Shown: positions 11,766 through 23,409, counted from the first letter of the stretch. The stretch is 64,000 nt of DNA from Favolaschia claudopus (GCA_037176885.1 JAWWNJ010000021.1:1426001-1490000), one strand, 5' to 3'. Notes: generated from the letters alone by a model not told the origin. Program-made: numbers and translations.

Positions 11766-12360
11766 CTCCCACCTTTGCGAGGACCGATGAAGAGAAACGG
11801 AAAATCAAAAGGCATAATGAACTCCCACTGAATCTGATATCTCCCACCCAATCCAATGTTCCTAAGCCTCCATACGACGATAGTGCTGTTGAGTGCGCGC
11901 AAGCCGAGCGTTGAAAGCTTCATCGTCTTCAGAGCTACCTTCAGCGCTGTCAAAGTCAATGTGCTCGCTGAAGTAACCTTCCCCATCATCATCTGCAGCA
12001 AGAGCACCCTCCGTACTATGAGCAGATGGCTCGCAGGACGTGGAGGACCGTCAAGAACCCATTGCTTGATGTTCTCTGGCATGTCGTGGATGCAGCGATC
12101 AGAGATGTGGCCAGTTGTACCGCAGCGACGGCACTGATCATTGGCAGAAGGGGAACACCAACGAAGCTTGCTGTTCCTCCCACCCAATCCAGTAGAACGA
12201 GATTGGTGAGCAGGACGTGGCGCACGACGCTGCTTCTGCTGGGTGCGTGCAGCCAAGCCAGCGGGGAGTTCATCACCTGCATCCACATCACTCTCGATAT
12301 CCTTGACATGCGAACGACAATCTCCTGACTTCTTCTTGACTTCTTCTGCATTCGACTTCT
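11766..12360 (-). pseudogene. Copia gag remnant with CCHC zinc knuckle
   Basis: The minus frame (about 12286-11687) contains CRRCGTTGHISDRC, a CX2CX4HX4C nucleic-acid-binding knuckle typical of Copia Gag, near 12133-12092. Gag is followed almost directly by the purine tract and 3' LTR, so protease, integrase and reverse transcriptase have been deleted. There is no 5' LTR or primer site on its right before the Crypton begins. This is an internally deleted, non-autonomous remnant. Confidence 0.65.
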
Positions 12361-13971
12361 CTTGTCTCAGTACGCGTACGCGACGGTACTTCTAAAGCCA
12401 AGAGCTCGTCGCTGGCTCTCGCCCACACGGTCTAGCAATCTACAGCATTGCTCTCATCATCCGCTCTTTCCCTGCCTCCGCGCTACAAATCAAGCTGTTA
12501 CCCGTCTCGCATATCAGTGCCTCGCTTCTACGCCGCCTCTCGGGGAAGAACTACGGCATATCACGGTCCCGTGTCACTTCTTTAGCTTTTTTTCCCTCTA
12601 CCTCGACGTCGTACATCGCACAGAAGTACTGCTCAATGCCTCCTCGCACTCCGGGTCCATACACACCACCTAATGCTCCTCAGACACCATTAATGCGGAA
12701 AGCTGCTCGTTTTGCTTCTCATACCCCTCCCAGGCCTCTCCAATTCGATATAGCGGCTGATAGTCCTGTTCACGACCGGAGTATGATCTCCTTTCCACCC
12801 GACTCCCAAGACTTGGTTCCTATTTCCTACGGGACTGCCTCTGTCCCCAATTCACACTCAGCAAATGGATCTGGTCCATCCCCTGGGCGCGTTAAATACT
12901 CCCTTGATGCTCTCGAGGCCGAATCACACGCTATTCGGTTAAAAATCCACGCAAAAGAGCAGGAAGATAAAGCTACTCCACAGACCTATGCCCGACACTT
13001 CCACTCCTACCAGGCTTGGTGGGATTCTTCGGAGGCTGCAAAGGCAGCTGAAAATAGCCGACTCACAGCACTTCCCGCTATACCGATGACCGCAGCTAAA
13101 GTTGCAATGTTTCTTGAGTACGAGAGTACGCGCGAAAAGGTATGCCATCATTCTTGATCCGTTCTTCCGTAAAAAAATCATATCTACGTTGCTAATTGAT
13201 TGAATAGAAGAAGCGCGGGGGCGGGACCGTGGCCGGTTCGAGTGTCGGCCGTTCTCAGATTTCTGGAGTGATCACCGCTCTGGAGTCTTTTCGCTTTAAT
13301 GCTCAGCACCTCTACAAGGAGTGCGCTGAAGCGCACCCCTTGCGGAATGATTCGCGCATTCGGCAATTTGAATCAGCTGCAAAGCACGATGAACCAAAGC
13401 GCGCTGAGAAGGCTCAGATTGCAAAGGCAGCTGGTAGCTCACTAGGTACGTTCGGTGGTGGATTTCCTTCTGTTGGGCACTGACTGAATTATTGTTTTTA
13501 GATACCTATACAGTTGATGAGCTGCGTAAATGCGCGAGCTGGTGCTTGACGAATTTTTCCGGCCCGAGTCGTATTTATCTTGGCTTACGTGATCGCGCCA
13601 TGCTGTTGCTCGGAGCTGGGACTGCGTTTCGTGGTGATAGCACTCGGATCTTGCTTTGGTCTGACCTGTTCAAGACGTCAATTCCCTTGGGAGATGATTC
13701 CGAAGCACTGGTATTTTATCACGGTTCAATTTCTCCCGCCTTGACCTAAAATTCAATGTCTAGGTCCTCGGCGTGTTGGGAGATAATGCCAAACACAATC
13801 AGACTGGTCGCATTGATGAGCACGGAGTTCTCCGTCATAAACACGTTGAGCTCTGCGGCATCGGTGCAGTTGCAATGATGATGTTCGGGTATTTTCACAT
13901 CATGGGCTACGCCGTGCCGGATTTTTCGCCGGATTTCTCAGATACATCCTTTGGCGAGCATGGGCGACGTA

Positions 13972-14349
13972 GTTGCGGCGAAATCAATTTACTTACCAAA
14001 TATGGAAATTTCCATCAAAGCCGCCCTACTGCACAGAAAAACGACTCACTGGTCGGCGGAAATAGGATAGACGGGATGTATTCCTTGTGTAGAATAGGTC
14101 TACCCACAAAAACAAGCCGCATCTGTCATGTTTCTCACAGGTTTTGGCTGGATTTTCCTGGACGAGCCCGCCCGCCAGCTCGGCAAAATCCATGCAAAAA
14201 CAGAGATTTTTCTACACCCAACATACCGGCTTGAGGCTCTCAACATTTTAGTCAACTTGCCGCTCGAGAAAATCATTCATATCCCAGCAAAAGACGGGGA
14301 TTGATTGAAATTTCCATATTTGGTAAGTAAATTGATTTCGCCGCAACTG
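13972..14349. mobile_element. Mariner-type MITE, TA duplication, in the Crypton
   Basis: The TIR reads gttgcggcgaaatcaattta inward, with a mirror at the right end (ccgcaactg); inverted similarity exceeds 45 bp. TA flanks both ends (13970-13971, 14350-14351). It is 378 bp and non-coding, of the same family as 25581-25960. It interrupts the Crypton recombinase exon after FGEHGR. Confidence 0.8.
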
Positions 14350-15131
14350 TACCTACCACGTCTTCTCAACCGGGATTGGACGGACGGAAAAGTTTTCATT
14401 TTCGCTGGAAATTGTACATAGTAACCTATTTTTGGAGCGCATCATGACCGCGTCATCCAGATGCACGACGCGAATGATATTTCAATCACTAAAGTAACGC
14501 ACGGCGCCCGACCTTTTGCGGCGCAGACGTGCCGATCATTTGGGGCAAGTGTCAGTGATACGAAAGCTTTAGGCGGATGGAACGAGAGCGGTTCATTCAA
14601 GAATTGTTATGATCGTGCGCTACCGGTTGGCGCTCTGCTGGGTGCTGCATTCTTCAATAGTTTGAAGCCCGAGCTGTATCGAGTCGCGCGGGATATTCTC
14701 GGTACGTTCCTTTTCCTCGCAGATATTGTAAAATCTAAGGTAGACTTGATTAGAGCCTCCGAAAGACGTCTCTGAGAAGATATTTCCCTGGATTGAAGAC
14801 GAAATCGCTGCGCTGATCAGCCGCGAACACTCTAATCGTCTTGCGAGAGATATTGCCCTGCGGCAGTTCCTCAATACCATGCTGTGGTTTCGACGCATCT
14901 TGGTGCAGGATCTTGCTGTTATATTTACCCAAAATCCTCATGCTCTCATCTTCAAATTCGCACCGTTCAATTCCCCGTCTTTCCGCGAGTTTGCTGGTAC
15001 CTCGGCTGCATTAATTGATGCCGCCGAGGAAGCAGCTCTACTTGCCTTTCAAAACCTTCCTCAGCATCTTGCTTCGCTTCAAGGCGCCCTCGCAACGCAG
15101 AACCTCGCATTTGAACGCGAACGTCAAAATT

Positions 15132-16642
15132 TGTCAGGATATGAATTTGTTGGTTCGCATCATTCCGACTTCGGACATTTCTTATCCATTGATACCTATC
15201 TACATTTATATACTTCTCGTAGTTGAGTATGGTCTACAATCAATCACTCTTACTCTTAACCCCCATCTTGACCTCTGAGTCTTTCTCTCTTGTGCCCCTC
15301 CGTGTGCTCCTGCACCTGCACTCCAGCAGCTCCTGTTCCGATCGAGCTCTACTGGCTTCCAGCCACCTCGGTTTATATTCTGATAGGTTATGGGCCCCGC
15401 GCCCTAGCGCCTGAGCTTGATGCGAGAGCGGCTTGCTCCAGCGTGCCTCCGGAATCTTACCATCCACTCGTTACTTCCACTGCTCATCCTGATCTACGCC
15501 ATCCTCGCATCCACCTCGACTCTTTGCTGTTCTTCCTAGGTCTTCCTCTCGAGCCTCCCTTACACTGCAGCCTCGACACTCTTATCTCTACAGCATCTAC
15601 TGGTTCTCACGCTGCTGTACAGACCTCTCACGGAATCGCATGTCAAGTGTCCGTGCACATGACCTGCTCATCCCGATGACTCTCCGAAAGTTCTTTCCCA
15701 CACACTGTGCTCAGTTCTCCCACACTGTGTGCCGCTTCGACCTCTCTCTGGATCCTCACTGGGTAAAGGAATTGTTTCCTTCCATGATCCATCCATCATC
15801 CCCAGCATTCTCACCCTCGAGGAGGTTATTATTTACCTCAATTGTCCTGCTGTTCCGCGGATTCCAACGGTGCTCCTCTGGTGTACAGCCATTGCCGGTT
15901 CACTTCCCCTTGCACGACAATTCCTACCAACATCAGCTTCCATATTCATTCTGTCGACCTCTTCCTTTCCATCACAGGATCACAACCCTTACCGTTCGGC
16001 AGAACACACCACGAACTTCCAATCCTAACCACTGCACTGCAAGCTGCGGTCTCTTGGGATAGGTGGGAGCCAACATTGCTGCTCCACCTGCTGTGCTGTA
16101 CTTGCGCACACAGCATACCACATCCAGATTTTATTGTTCACTTGGATACTGGAGCCAATTTTCGCTGGTATTTCTTCTAGGTATCTAATGGCCAATGCGC
16201 TGCTATGCACGCAGGATCTGGTCATCACCAGGTGAAAGCTCATGGGCTTTCACATGGATCGCACATTTGGGCGACCAATTATAGCAGGGTTGCGGAGACT
16301 AAACTTGTTCTCGCCGACTTCTCCATTGTAGCGCAACTGTCTTTTCGACCGTTCGGTGACGGGGACTGTAGCCATTGTCTCGATTGCAGTTTGCGCTGCC
16401 CTGGGCGTTGTTTTTTGGTATGACTGCTATAGTTCTTTCTGTCTTCTGAATGTGCTATTCGGTGGGAGCTCTCGCACATTCGTTATTGTTGCTTTTATTC
16501 TTTGTAGGCTATATCTCGTTCTTTGCGAAGGTGGGAGTGTCAGGATATGAATTTGTTGGTTCGCATCATTCCGACTTCGGACATTTCTTATCCATTGATA
16601 CCTATCTACATTTATATACTTCTCGTAGTTGAGTATGGTCTA
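15132..16642 (+). mobile_element. Copia remnant inserted in the Crypton
   Basis: The 5' LTR 15132-15385 (254 bp, tgtcaggatat...ttctgata) is followed at once by ggttatgggcccc, a half-tRNA-type primer site. The internal part, about 1.15 kb, retains a possible protease scar (LDTGAN near 16145) but no intact frame. A purine tract (aaggtgggag) precedes the 3' LTR at 16538, which keeps only its first 105 bp. After 16642 the Crypton coding sequence resumes. The LTR is the same family as the solo LTR at 41225-41478. Confidence 0.75.
15386..15400 (+). promoter_or_regulatory. Copia primer-binding site (half-tRNA type)
   Basis: ggttatgggcccc directly follows the LTR. The same word follows the LTRs at 20443 (+), 21766 (-), 58671 (-) and 62754 (-). 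Copia-type elements prime from an internal fragment of initiator methionine tRNA with this kind of site. Confidence 0.7.
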
Positions 16643-17389
16643 TACCCCGGTCTTCCCTCTTCCTTCTTCGACTCCCCAGTCATCGACTCTCACTCCTGGA
16701 TCTCCAGAAGAGCGTCAGCAATTTTATTTCCATCGCTACGGTGCGGATCGCTTCCGCAAACATTCACCGGAATGGGTTGACGGCAATTGGTTGCCGCGCT
16801 ACAGATATTCCTCCGCCGATGGGATTTGGGATTACTGGGTCGAGTGGAAGGAAGGTGTCGATGGTTTCATTTCTGTTGAGGAGTTGACGACAGTTTGGGG
16901 TGCCAAATGGCGCCGAAACATTGCCGGGCTCAAGAATGAGAATACTCGCCGAATGGGGGTCGTGAATCTCATTCTCGAGCTAAGCCGGAAGCCGCGCTGG
17001 GACGTTTCGCTCGTCCAGCGTTTCATCACCGAAAGATATGCGCGTCAGTATCGGGCCCGCGCTTTCACGGACTATTTGAAGAACAATCGAGATGCAGTAA
17101 TTACCGCCGCATCTAATTATCCCTAGCCAATTTGTGCCATACTAGTAGTTCCTTATAATCGATTTACCTTCTTCTTAGCCAATTTGAATTCACTGTAGTG
17201 TTGGATGCCTGTAATGAGGCTCAAAATATTATTTTCACCGTGTAGTCGATGAGATTGAGTCCGTGTGAAAGGATAACCATTTACTTTGCAATGGTTCTCT
17301 AAGATTGACTGACATTGTGATGCGAGATGGCTTAGAGTATATTGACCAGGTTAGTGGATTGTTTTGACTTCTACCAGGAAAGAGGAGTC

Positions 17390-17596
17390 TATCAGAATAT
17401 ATACCGAGGCGGCTGAAAGCCGGGAGAGCTCACAGAGGACGACGAGCTGGAGGACGGGTGCGGGGACGCAGACGACGAGGGACGTGGGGGTAAAAGACAA
17501 GATAATTCGATATCGATCTACGCGCGATAGGATGTGAGAAGTATGATACTACTACCGGGACTCTCGGACCGACGCGAATATATACAGGTTCTGACA
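17390..17596 (-). mobile_element. Solo Copia LTR with 5-bp duplication
   Basis: The 207-bp LTR (tatcagaatat...ttctgaca on plus) is flanked by gagtc at 17385-17389 and 17597-17601. No primer site is on its left and no purine tract on its right, so it is a solo LTR left by LTR-LTR recombination. It is about 99 percent identical to 11559-11765. Confidence 0.85.
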
Positions 17597-17869
17597 GAGT
17601 CAAGAACGGCTTGTCGAAACTTGGAAGTTGAAAGTCGATGATGCAATCACTGCACATTCCCGCGGTTCAACTTGGTCGCCCCAGGTGAACGGGATGAGCA
17701 GCACTGTTCAGATTTTAGAATTAAAGAGGTTAATGAATTTGAATGAGATCTATGTGCAGAAAGTAGGACCTTAGTATACGAAATCCAGGTGATTTCAATG
17801 CATTTGTGTTTCTCAGACGCATTATGAAATGAAAAATCAGAATTGTACATTCTGAGAGCGTAGAAGTAT

Positions 17870-19333
17870 TTACGCTCTGCTCTGAGCCTCGAAACCTTTC
17901 TTCCAGTTTGTTAGAAAGTTGTACAACACAGTTGAGCCTGCCGGAGAGTCGGCATCTCTTGCCAACTCTGTTGCAACTTCTGCGACCGATCCGTGTTGGC
18001 CGATAATCCCAACGGCAGTGTGGGCATTCGATAGCCAGGTGGTGCCAACTCCCAGGGCGTCTTTAATTGCCGCAGATGTCACTTTCTTTTTCAATGTGTC
18101 AGAACAGGAATGAGAAGACTAAATCAATGTGCTTACAACCGGTGTCTTAATTGTCTTGTAAGCTTTGGAAAACTCGACGGCGAATCTCCAGTCGGCAACA
18201 ATCACAGGGCTCGACATGATATGCCCCCGATTAGCCACGAATGATGTGTACCCTGGGCGGGAAATCAGCTTCTCGCGTAGAAATTTAACAACAGGATCCG
18301 AAGATTGCTCGTCCGGTGCCTGCGCAATGTTTGCCAGTCCAGAAGGGACTGTTGAGGAGGAACTGGACGGCATTGGGGGATGTATGGCACTCGAAGTTGA
18401 AGATAAAGATACCTGTAAATCGCGTTAGTGTGTATACTCCCTCCATCGTAGAAAATTCAGCTCACGTTCTCAACATACAGCTTGAATCGGTCCTTAGAAA
18501 TTTCGATTGTTTCAGGATCACAAATTGCGACCGAGTTTCGTGAATGAGGGATGCGAATAAATGGAACCTTCCATTGTTCGTCTTCTGGATCAGGAAACGA
18601 GAGTCGAACAACACCGGAACCTGGATAATACAAGTAAGTATTCAAGAAAATCAAGATGTGATTAGGTACGCACCGTCGGGTGGAATTTCTATTGCACTGT
18701 TGCTCCTCTGCAGCGCATTCAGGAAGTCTTTACTAAGGACATGCACTGAATTGCTTTCGCGACTGGAGATAGGAAGTGAAAGGAGGGCCACAGTCTTCTG
18801 CGAAGGAACGGCCCGTGTATCCTCAATATAGACTCGCACCGTTACGCGCTGTGAGTCGTGAATAAACAATGCACGATATAAATTTTCAAACTTACCTCAG
18901 TTGATTCCTCGTCGAATTCGGATGAAGGAGGGAGAATGGGGTTCGAATCTGTAATAACGGTTGAATCAGCTGATCATAGTGAAGGGGGAAAGATGCGACT
19001 CGACCTTGAGGCCCTTGATCAGTATTTGGAAGAGGCTTGAGACGGGCCACTTGTAGCTCCTCCTTGCTTCGAGGGATGTGGGGATGTAACAGGTGGTTTG
19101 TTGGTCGAGAACCCATTCCGAGGATCCAGCAGAGCAGCTTTCATTGCATCGCTCTTAGTTTTGGATGCCGAGAATTTGCCTTGATCTTTCGGCCACTTGG
19201 AGATCTGGCGTTGAATGAATTTGGTAAGACTCTTTTGTTTGTCTGCCTGTTTAGGCGCAGTGAGCAAAATCCTTGATTTCAAAACAGAAAGAACCTACAC
19301 ATCATCCTCGGTGTAGGGACGCTCAGATGACAT
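17870..19333 (-). pseudogene. Multi-exon hypothetical gene with nonsense codon; SAP-like start
   Basis: From ATG 19333 the frame reads MSSERPYTEDDV, then TAG (19297-19295), then VLSVLKSRILLTAPKQ. The pattern of an acidic start, LK-x-x-LL and KxxLxxFI suggests a SAP-like helical module. Further exons on the minus strand code for SKWPKDQGKFSASKTKSDAM, RVTVRVYIEDTRAVPSQ, WKVPFIRIPHSRNSVAI, EQSSDPVVKFLREKLISR and a C-terminal block ending FEAQSRA before the stop at 17870. Some junctions fit standard sites (gtaagc, gtaagt); the one after 19040 is unclear. The family is unknown to me. The TAG within a conserved-looking stretch suggests a recent pseudogene, unless translation starts downstream. Confidence 0.5.
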
Positions 19334-19489
19334 GAGAGCAGATGGAAGAGAAAGAGACTCACCCTGTTTTACTTGAAGTCTCGCTTCCATATTGGGGCTG
19401 AATGTGTTGCAGTGTAGTGGATCGAAATGAGACACTACCGATCGAAAAGAATGTAAGGGCTTACATTCCTTTCGACTGGATGAGGTTCG

Positions 19490-19604
19490 AATGCAAGGAA
19501 TGAAAACTTACAGAGTGTACATTGTTGACATTCTGTGATTCTTGAGAATGCAAGGAATAGAACATTACAGAGTTTACATTGTTAACATTCTATAATTCTC
19601 GATT
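19490..19604. repeat. 58-bp imperfect tandem duplication
   Basis: gaatgcaaggaat...ttacagag.gtacattgtt.acattct occurs twice in a row, with several substitutions. The surrounding 19380-19850 is otherwise gene-free. Confidence 0.65.
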
Positions 19605-20180
19605 GCAAATTTTGCAAAGGTTGCAATGTTGTTCGGACTCACCGATCGGAAGGATTGGTTCTTTACCCTTCGAGATTGCCGGAATGTCCGATCGAAGTGA
19701 TTGGCTACAGTGTGAGCTTTCGATTGTCAGGAATGGCAATGTTTGTTTGGTTCAAAATAAATTGATGCCAAGTTCGCGTTGCGCCGCCGGTCTCAAACAC
19801 GAAATTCAATGCCAAACATTTAACACAGTAACGGCGTAGGGAAAGGCCGCGCTTTCAGGCGCGACACTCCGAGATTAAATAAATTTAGATGTGAAGAGAG
19901 TGTATAGACCGGAAGGTCCCCGGAGCTTTCGATGGAGCTTGTCGAACCTTCCGATTGAGTGCGATCGTGAATATATTCGGGCCAGGTCACCACGATAAGT
20001 ACATCCGGCAGAAAAGGCCCGCGCATCAGCAAGTGACCGGTCACCATCACGTCTCCGCGGTGACCCCCACGCCGTTAGTACATGTCGCTAGCGTATCTGT
20101 TCTCAAGTTGTTGGGTATTAACAGGAACTGATGACAAGGTGGTCGGTTCGCTACGTACGATAGCTACGAAGTAATATACA

Positions 20181-20700
20181 TGTTGAAGTATTTATTTCTT
20201 TTACCTTACATTCTCCAACTCGCAATTCGTTCCGTTACGCGTCACACATTCCTTATGTAGCTTTGTGTCACCGTCACATTCCTCAGTCGTTTCCTCCACG
20301 ACTGAGGTATGTGCACTCGTATCTACTGTCCTTACAGCTTACTGATTCTCCTGGTAGTTTATACTTACTGTATTCTATCAGGTATATATAATACACGAGT
20401 CGTTTCCTCCACGACTGAGTTTATACTTACTGTATTCTATCAGGTTATGGGCCACCGCGCCTCTGCTTAATCTCAGCCAGTACCGGACCGCTACTTGTCG
20501 AAAACTCGACGACTCTCTTTATTATCTCATTCCCACATCTACCCTGCTTCCCGCCACATTTTACACCAAACTTGTCGACTTCTCGCTGACACGTCATGCC
20601 CGATCCGGACACCAAAACTTCGACGGCTTCTTCCTGGGATTTACCCCACGGCGCTGGGACTTTTTTGAAGGGAGGCCATTAAGCATTTCTCGAAGCGTAC
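20181..20700 (+). mobile_element. Copia 5' end, left arm of an inverted duplication
   Basis: The LTR at 20181-20442 (tgttgaagta...ttctatca) is followed by ggttatgggccaccg (primer site), leader and the first roughly 25 codons of Gag starting MPDPDTKTSTASS near 20596. Gag then breaks near 20665. The same LTR, leader and Gag start occur in reverse orientation at 21540-23221, so this is one arm of a palindrome. Confidence 0.8.
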
Positions 20701-20701
20701 A

Positions 20702-21601
20702 TTATTGGATTTTTCGTCTCCCCCCTCCATCCGTATTGTGGGCCTTCTCCTTGCCCTTACCCCTCTTCCCCTTCTTTTTATGCTGCTGCTGCTTCGGGCC
20801 CTGACTGGCCTTACCGCCACCCGGTTGCCAGCAGTTGTCCGCGATATGACCTTCATGCTTGCAGTTACGACAGAATTTCGTACCGCGAGCGATGGCAGCG
20901 TGCTCCAACGCTGCGAGGGCAGACTCCTGCGACTGACCCTCGGTCTTCGGGGACTTTCTGCGGCGACGGGAATCGAGGACACCCTGGATCGTAGAGACCA
21001 GAGTAGTCGTGTCGTCAATCTTGGCGCTCTGGACAAGGGAATAGTAGGATTTGGGGTCGTCTGGATCGGAGGGAAGAGTGGAGAGGAAGATGGCGCTAAC
21101 GATAGGGCCGGGGATACTGAATCCGGCCTTCGTAAGATGAGTCTGCGCTTTCTGGAAGTCCTTCACATGCTGATCGAGTGCGAGCGTGTCATCGTCAAGG
21201 AGGGGACGAGTGAGCTGACGGAACCAGAGCATAATACCCCCAGTCCCAGTCTGCCCAAACTCGGTCTCGAGAGCGGTCCAAGCTTGGTGGACGGTGTCAT
21301 AGTCTGAGACTTTGACGACGAGCTCGCTGTCGACAGAAGACAGCAAATATGAGAGTGCGGACCTGTCCTTCTTCTTCCAAATCCTGTGCTCCTCCGCAGA
21401 CGCCTTGTCCCCCGGCTTAGATACCGTGGAAACAATATCCCAGATTTCGATTGTCTCGTACGGTGACTTCATCCGTTTGGACCACGGGAAGTACCCGGTT
21501 TCGTCCTTGAGGCGGTCCTCCCCGCGCGGAAAGAAAGTCCCAGCGCCGTGGGGTAAATCCCAGGAAGAAGCCGTCGAAGTTTTGGTGTCCGGATCGGGCA
21601 T
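20702..21601 (-). CDS. Copia Gag polyprotein N-part, 299 aa
   Basis: An intact frame from MPDPDTKTSTASSWDLPHG has a Gag-like helical body (LSYLLSSVDSELVVKVSDYD, QAWTALETEFGQ) and a CCHC knuckle CRNCKHEGHIADNC near residue 245. A lysine/glycine-rich tail follows. Gag forms the retrotransposon particle. The protein ends just after the knuckle at the junction of the inverted duplication, so protease and pol are absent. Its primer site (about 21752-21766) and LTR lie to the right. Confidence 0.8.
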   Translation of the reverse strand: MPDPDTKTSTASSWDLPHGAGTFFPRGEDRLKDETGYFPWSKRMKSPYETIEIWDIVSTVSKPGDKASAEEHRIWKKKDRSALSYLLSSVDSELVVKVSDYDTVHQAWTALETEFGQTGTGGIMLWFRQLTRPLLDDDTLALDQHVKDFQKAQTHLTKAGFSIPGPIVSAIFLSTLPSDPDDPKSYYSLVQSAKIDDTTTLVSTIQGVLDSRRRRKSPKTEGQSQESALAALEHAAIARGTKFCRNCKHEGHIADNCWQPGGGKASQGPKQQQHKKKGKRGKGKEKAHNTDGGGRRKIQ

Positions 21602-21766
21602 GACGTGTCAGCGAGAAGTCGACAAGTTTGGTGTAAAATGTGGCGGGAAGCAGGGTAGATGTGGGGAATGAGATAATCAAGAGAGTCGTCGAGTTTTCGA
21701 CAAGTAGCGGTCCGGTACTGGCTGAGAGTTGGCTGAGATTAAGCAGAGGCGTGGTGGCCCATAACC

Positions 21767-23221
21767 TGATAGAATACAGTAAGTATAAACTTAGTCGTGG
21801 AGGACACTGTGCAGAGGGAAGGTTTTGAAATTCATGATGTTGTTCAGGACCTTGTGTTAGGTATTTCGTCGTCATTTGTGTTGAATTTCATGATCTTTTG
21901 TCGGATTTCATGACGAAACGTTATGATCCGGGGTCCTGAAATTCCTAACGACTGTGGGCCCGTTCCTAACGTTTTTTCATGACATTTTGTCATGATCTTC
22001 GCAATGATTCGTCCGGAAGTACCACCAAGCTAGCCAGCTATCCCGACGCCTTACTCCTTATCAAACTCCATGGAAGAGGTATAAAACAGGATATATTTCA
22101 AGTACTGGACAATACAGTTGCAGTACTACTAGTATAATAATACTCTGACCTTCAAAATCTCGCCACCGTCGCGATCAGCCGTACTTGATCAGCTTGCGTG
22201 GCTCGGAAACACACTATGGAGAATGAAAAAGAGGTAGAGAAGGGAAGCAACTTACCGGGTTAGACAGATCACTGAATGCTCTGTCGTCATCAAAGAGCTA
22301 AATTACCACGACAGGGAAAGAGCGCATTAATGAGCTACAATGCACTCTCGTAGTATCACTCACAATAATACCCTGCCCAACCACTTCATCCCGGCTCATC
22401 CTTCGCCACCCCTTAATCCTTTGAGAGTCTTGCGCACTGCATAGAGATCTAGCTCGGTTACGGCGGTGTGGATTGATCCTAGAGGGCGGTGACGTAGGGA
22501 AGGAGGCGTGGTCCGTTACAGCAGAGTGTGTTGGCGAGAGTGACGGCGCCAGCGGCGCTCTACGATGGTGACTTGGAGGGAGGTCATGGTGGGGGGAGGC
22601 AAGAGGCGTCGTGAGCGGCCGCAGCATATGTGTGCTGCGGATGTGGAGCAATGCTGTAAGTGACGTCATTGACTCGGCAGCTCGGCCGCAGGACTTGAAC
22701 AAAAATTTGCTGGTTTTTAGAGGCCGAAATTCGTGATGTTTCGTCGTGAATGCAGGTTCAAGATTTTTATGTCACTTTTTGAAAGAGAATTATATGCATT
22801 ATCCTGTAATGTGGTCCAGCAGTTGAATATGAGTGCGGTATCACACCTTGTAACTTTTAGAAGTTTTGGAGCATCATGAAACCAGTCTTGAAATTCATGA
22901 CGTGTATTCTAACGAAACATCAGGAATCTTGAATTTCAAGACGATGATCTTGAATTTCATGACGAATACTTCTCACAGTGGGAAACGACTCATGTATTAT
23001 ATACCTGATAGAATACAGTAAGTATAAACTACCAGGAGAATCAGTAAGCTGTAAGGACAGTAGATACGAGTGCACATACCTCAGTCGTGGAGGAAACGAC
23101 TGAGGAATGTGACGGTGACACAAAGCTACATAAGGAACTGTGTGACGCGTAACGGAACGGATTGCGAGTTGGAGAATGTAAGGTATGTACGGTAAATGGA
23201 AGAGAAATAAATACTTCAACA
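21767..23221 (-). mobile_element. Copia LTR split by a CACTA-like element
   Basis: LTR pieces 21767-21804 and 22984-23221 join to a 276-bp LTR once the insert 21805-22980 and one gga are removed. It matches the solo LTR 54218-54492. It is the 5' LTR for the minus-strand Gag at 20702-21601. Confidence 0.8.
21805..22980. mobile_element. CACTA-like non-autonomous element, 1176 bp
   Basis: The ends are cactgtgcag and cttctcacagtg. Flanking duplications are gga (21802-21804 and 22981-22983). The uninterrupted LTR at 54218-54492 shows the empty site ggaggaaacgac. Subterminal repeats gaaattcatgatg, ggatttcatgacg and gaatttcatgacg occur near both ends in both orientations. A CACTG start with a 3-bp duplication and many subterminal repeats is typical of the CACTA/EnSpm group. 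The inside (about 22300-22700) carries a fragment similar to 57085-57240. Confidence 0.7.
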
Positions 23222-23409
23222 TGGTAGTACAGGGTATAGAATGTATGCATTGTTGTGTTTTGTTTCAAAAATCCGCCGTGTACACAACCAAATCCGGCCG
23301 TATATTAGGACCTCATCAAAAAAGTGGGGCACCGACTCTAAGCGAAAATAGTTTAAAACAGCTGACGTGATGAGGCGATCAATGTTGCTCAGTTCAGTAG
23401 GCTCGGCGG

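Larger units (their letters stand above)
12636..17126 (+). pseudogene. Crypton element: tyrosine recombinase with GCR1-like C-terminus
   Basis: Exons 12636-13139, 13208-13445, 13502-13710 and 13764-13969 join in phase from MPPRTPGPYTPP. Later exons are 14461-14701, 14754-15131 and 16643-17126. The box around AFRGDSTRILLWSDL supplies the first catalytic arginine. THGARPFAAQTCR plus GGW and CYDRALP supply the H-x-x-R and tyrosine expected of a tyrosine recombinase. The last exon (WVDGNWLPRYRYSSADGIW, WGAKWRRN, NENTRRMGVV) matches the GCR1_C DNA-binding domain found in fungal Cryptons. Known: Cryptons integrate through a circular intermediate and lack TIRs. Two insertions break this copy: a MITE (13972-14349) between the arginine and histidine boxes, and a Copia remnant (15132-16642) before the GCR1_C part. 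Confidence 0.75.
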
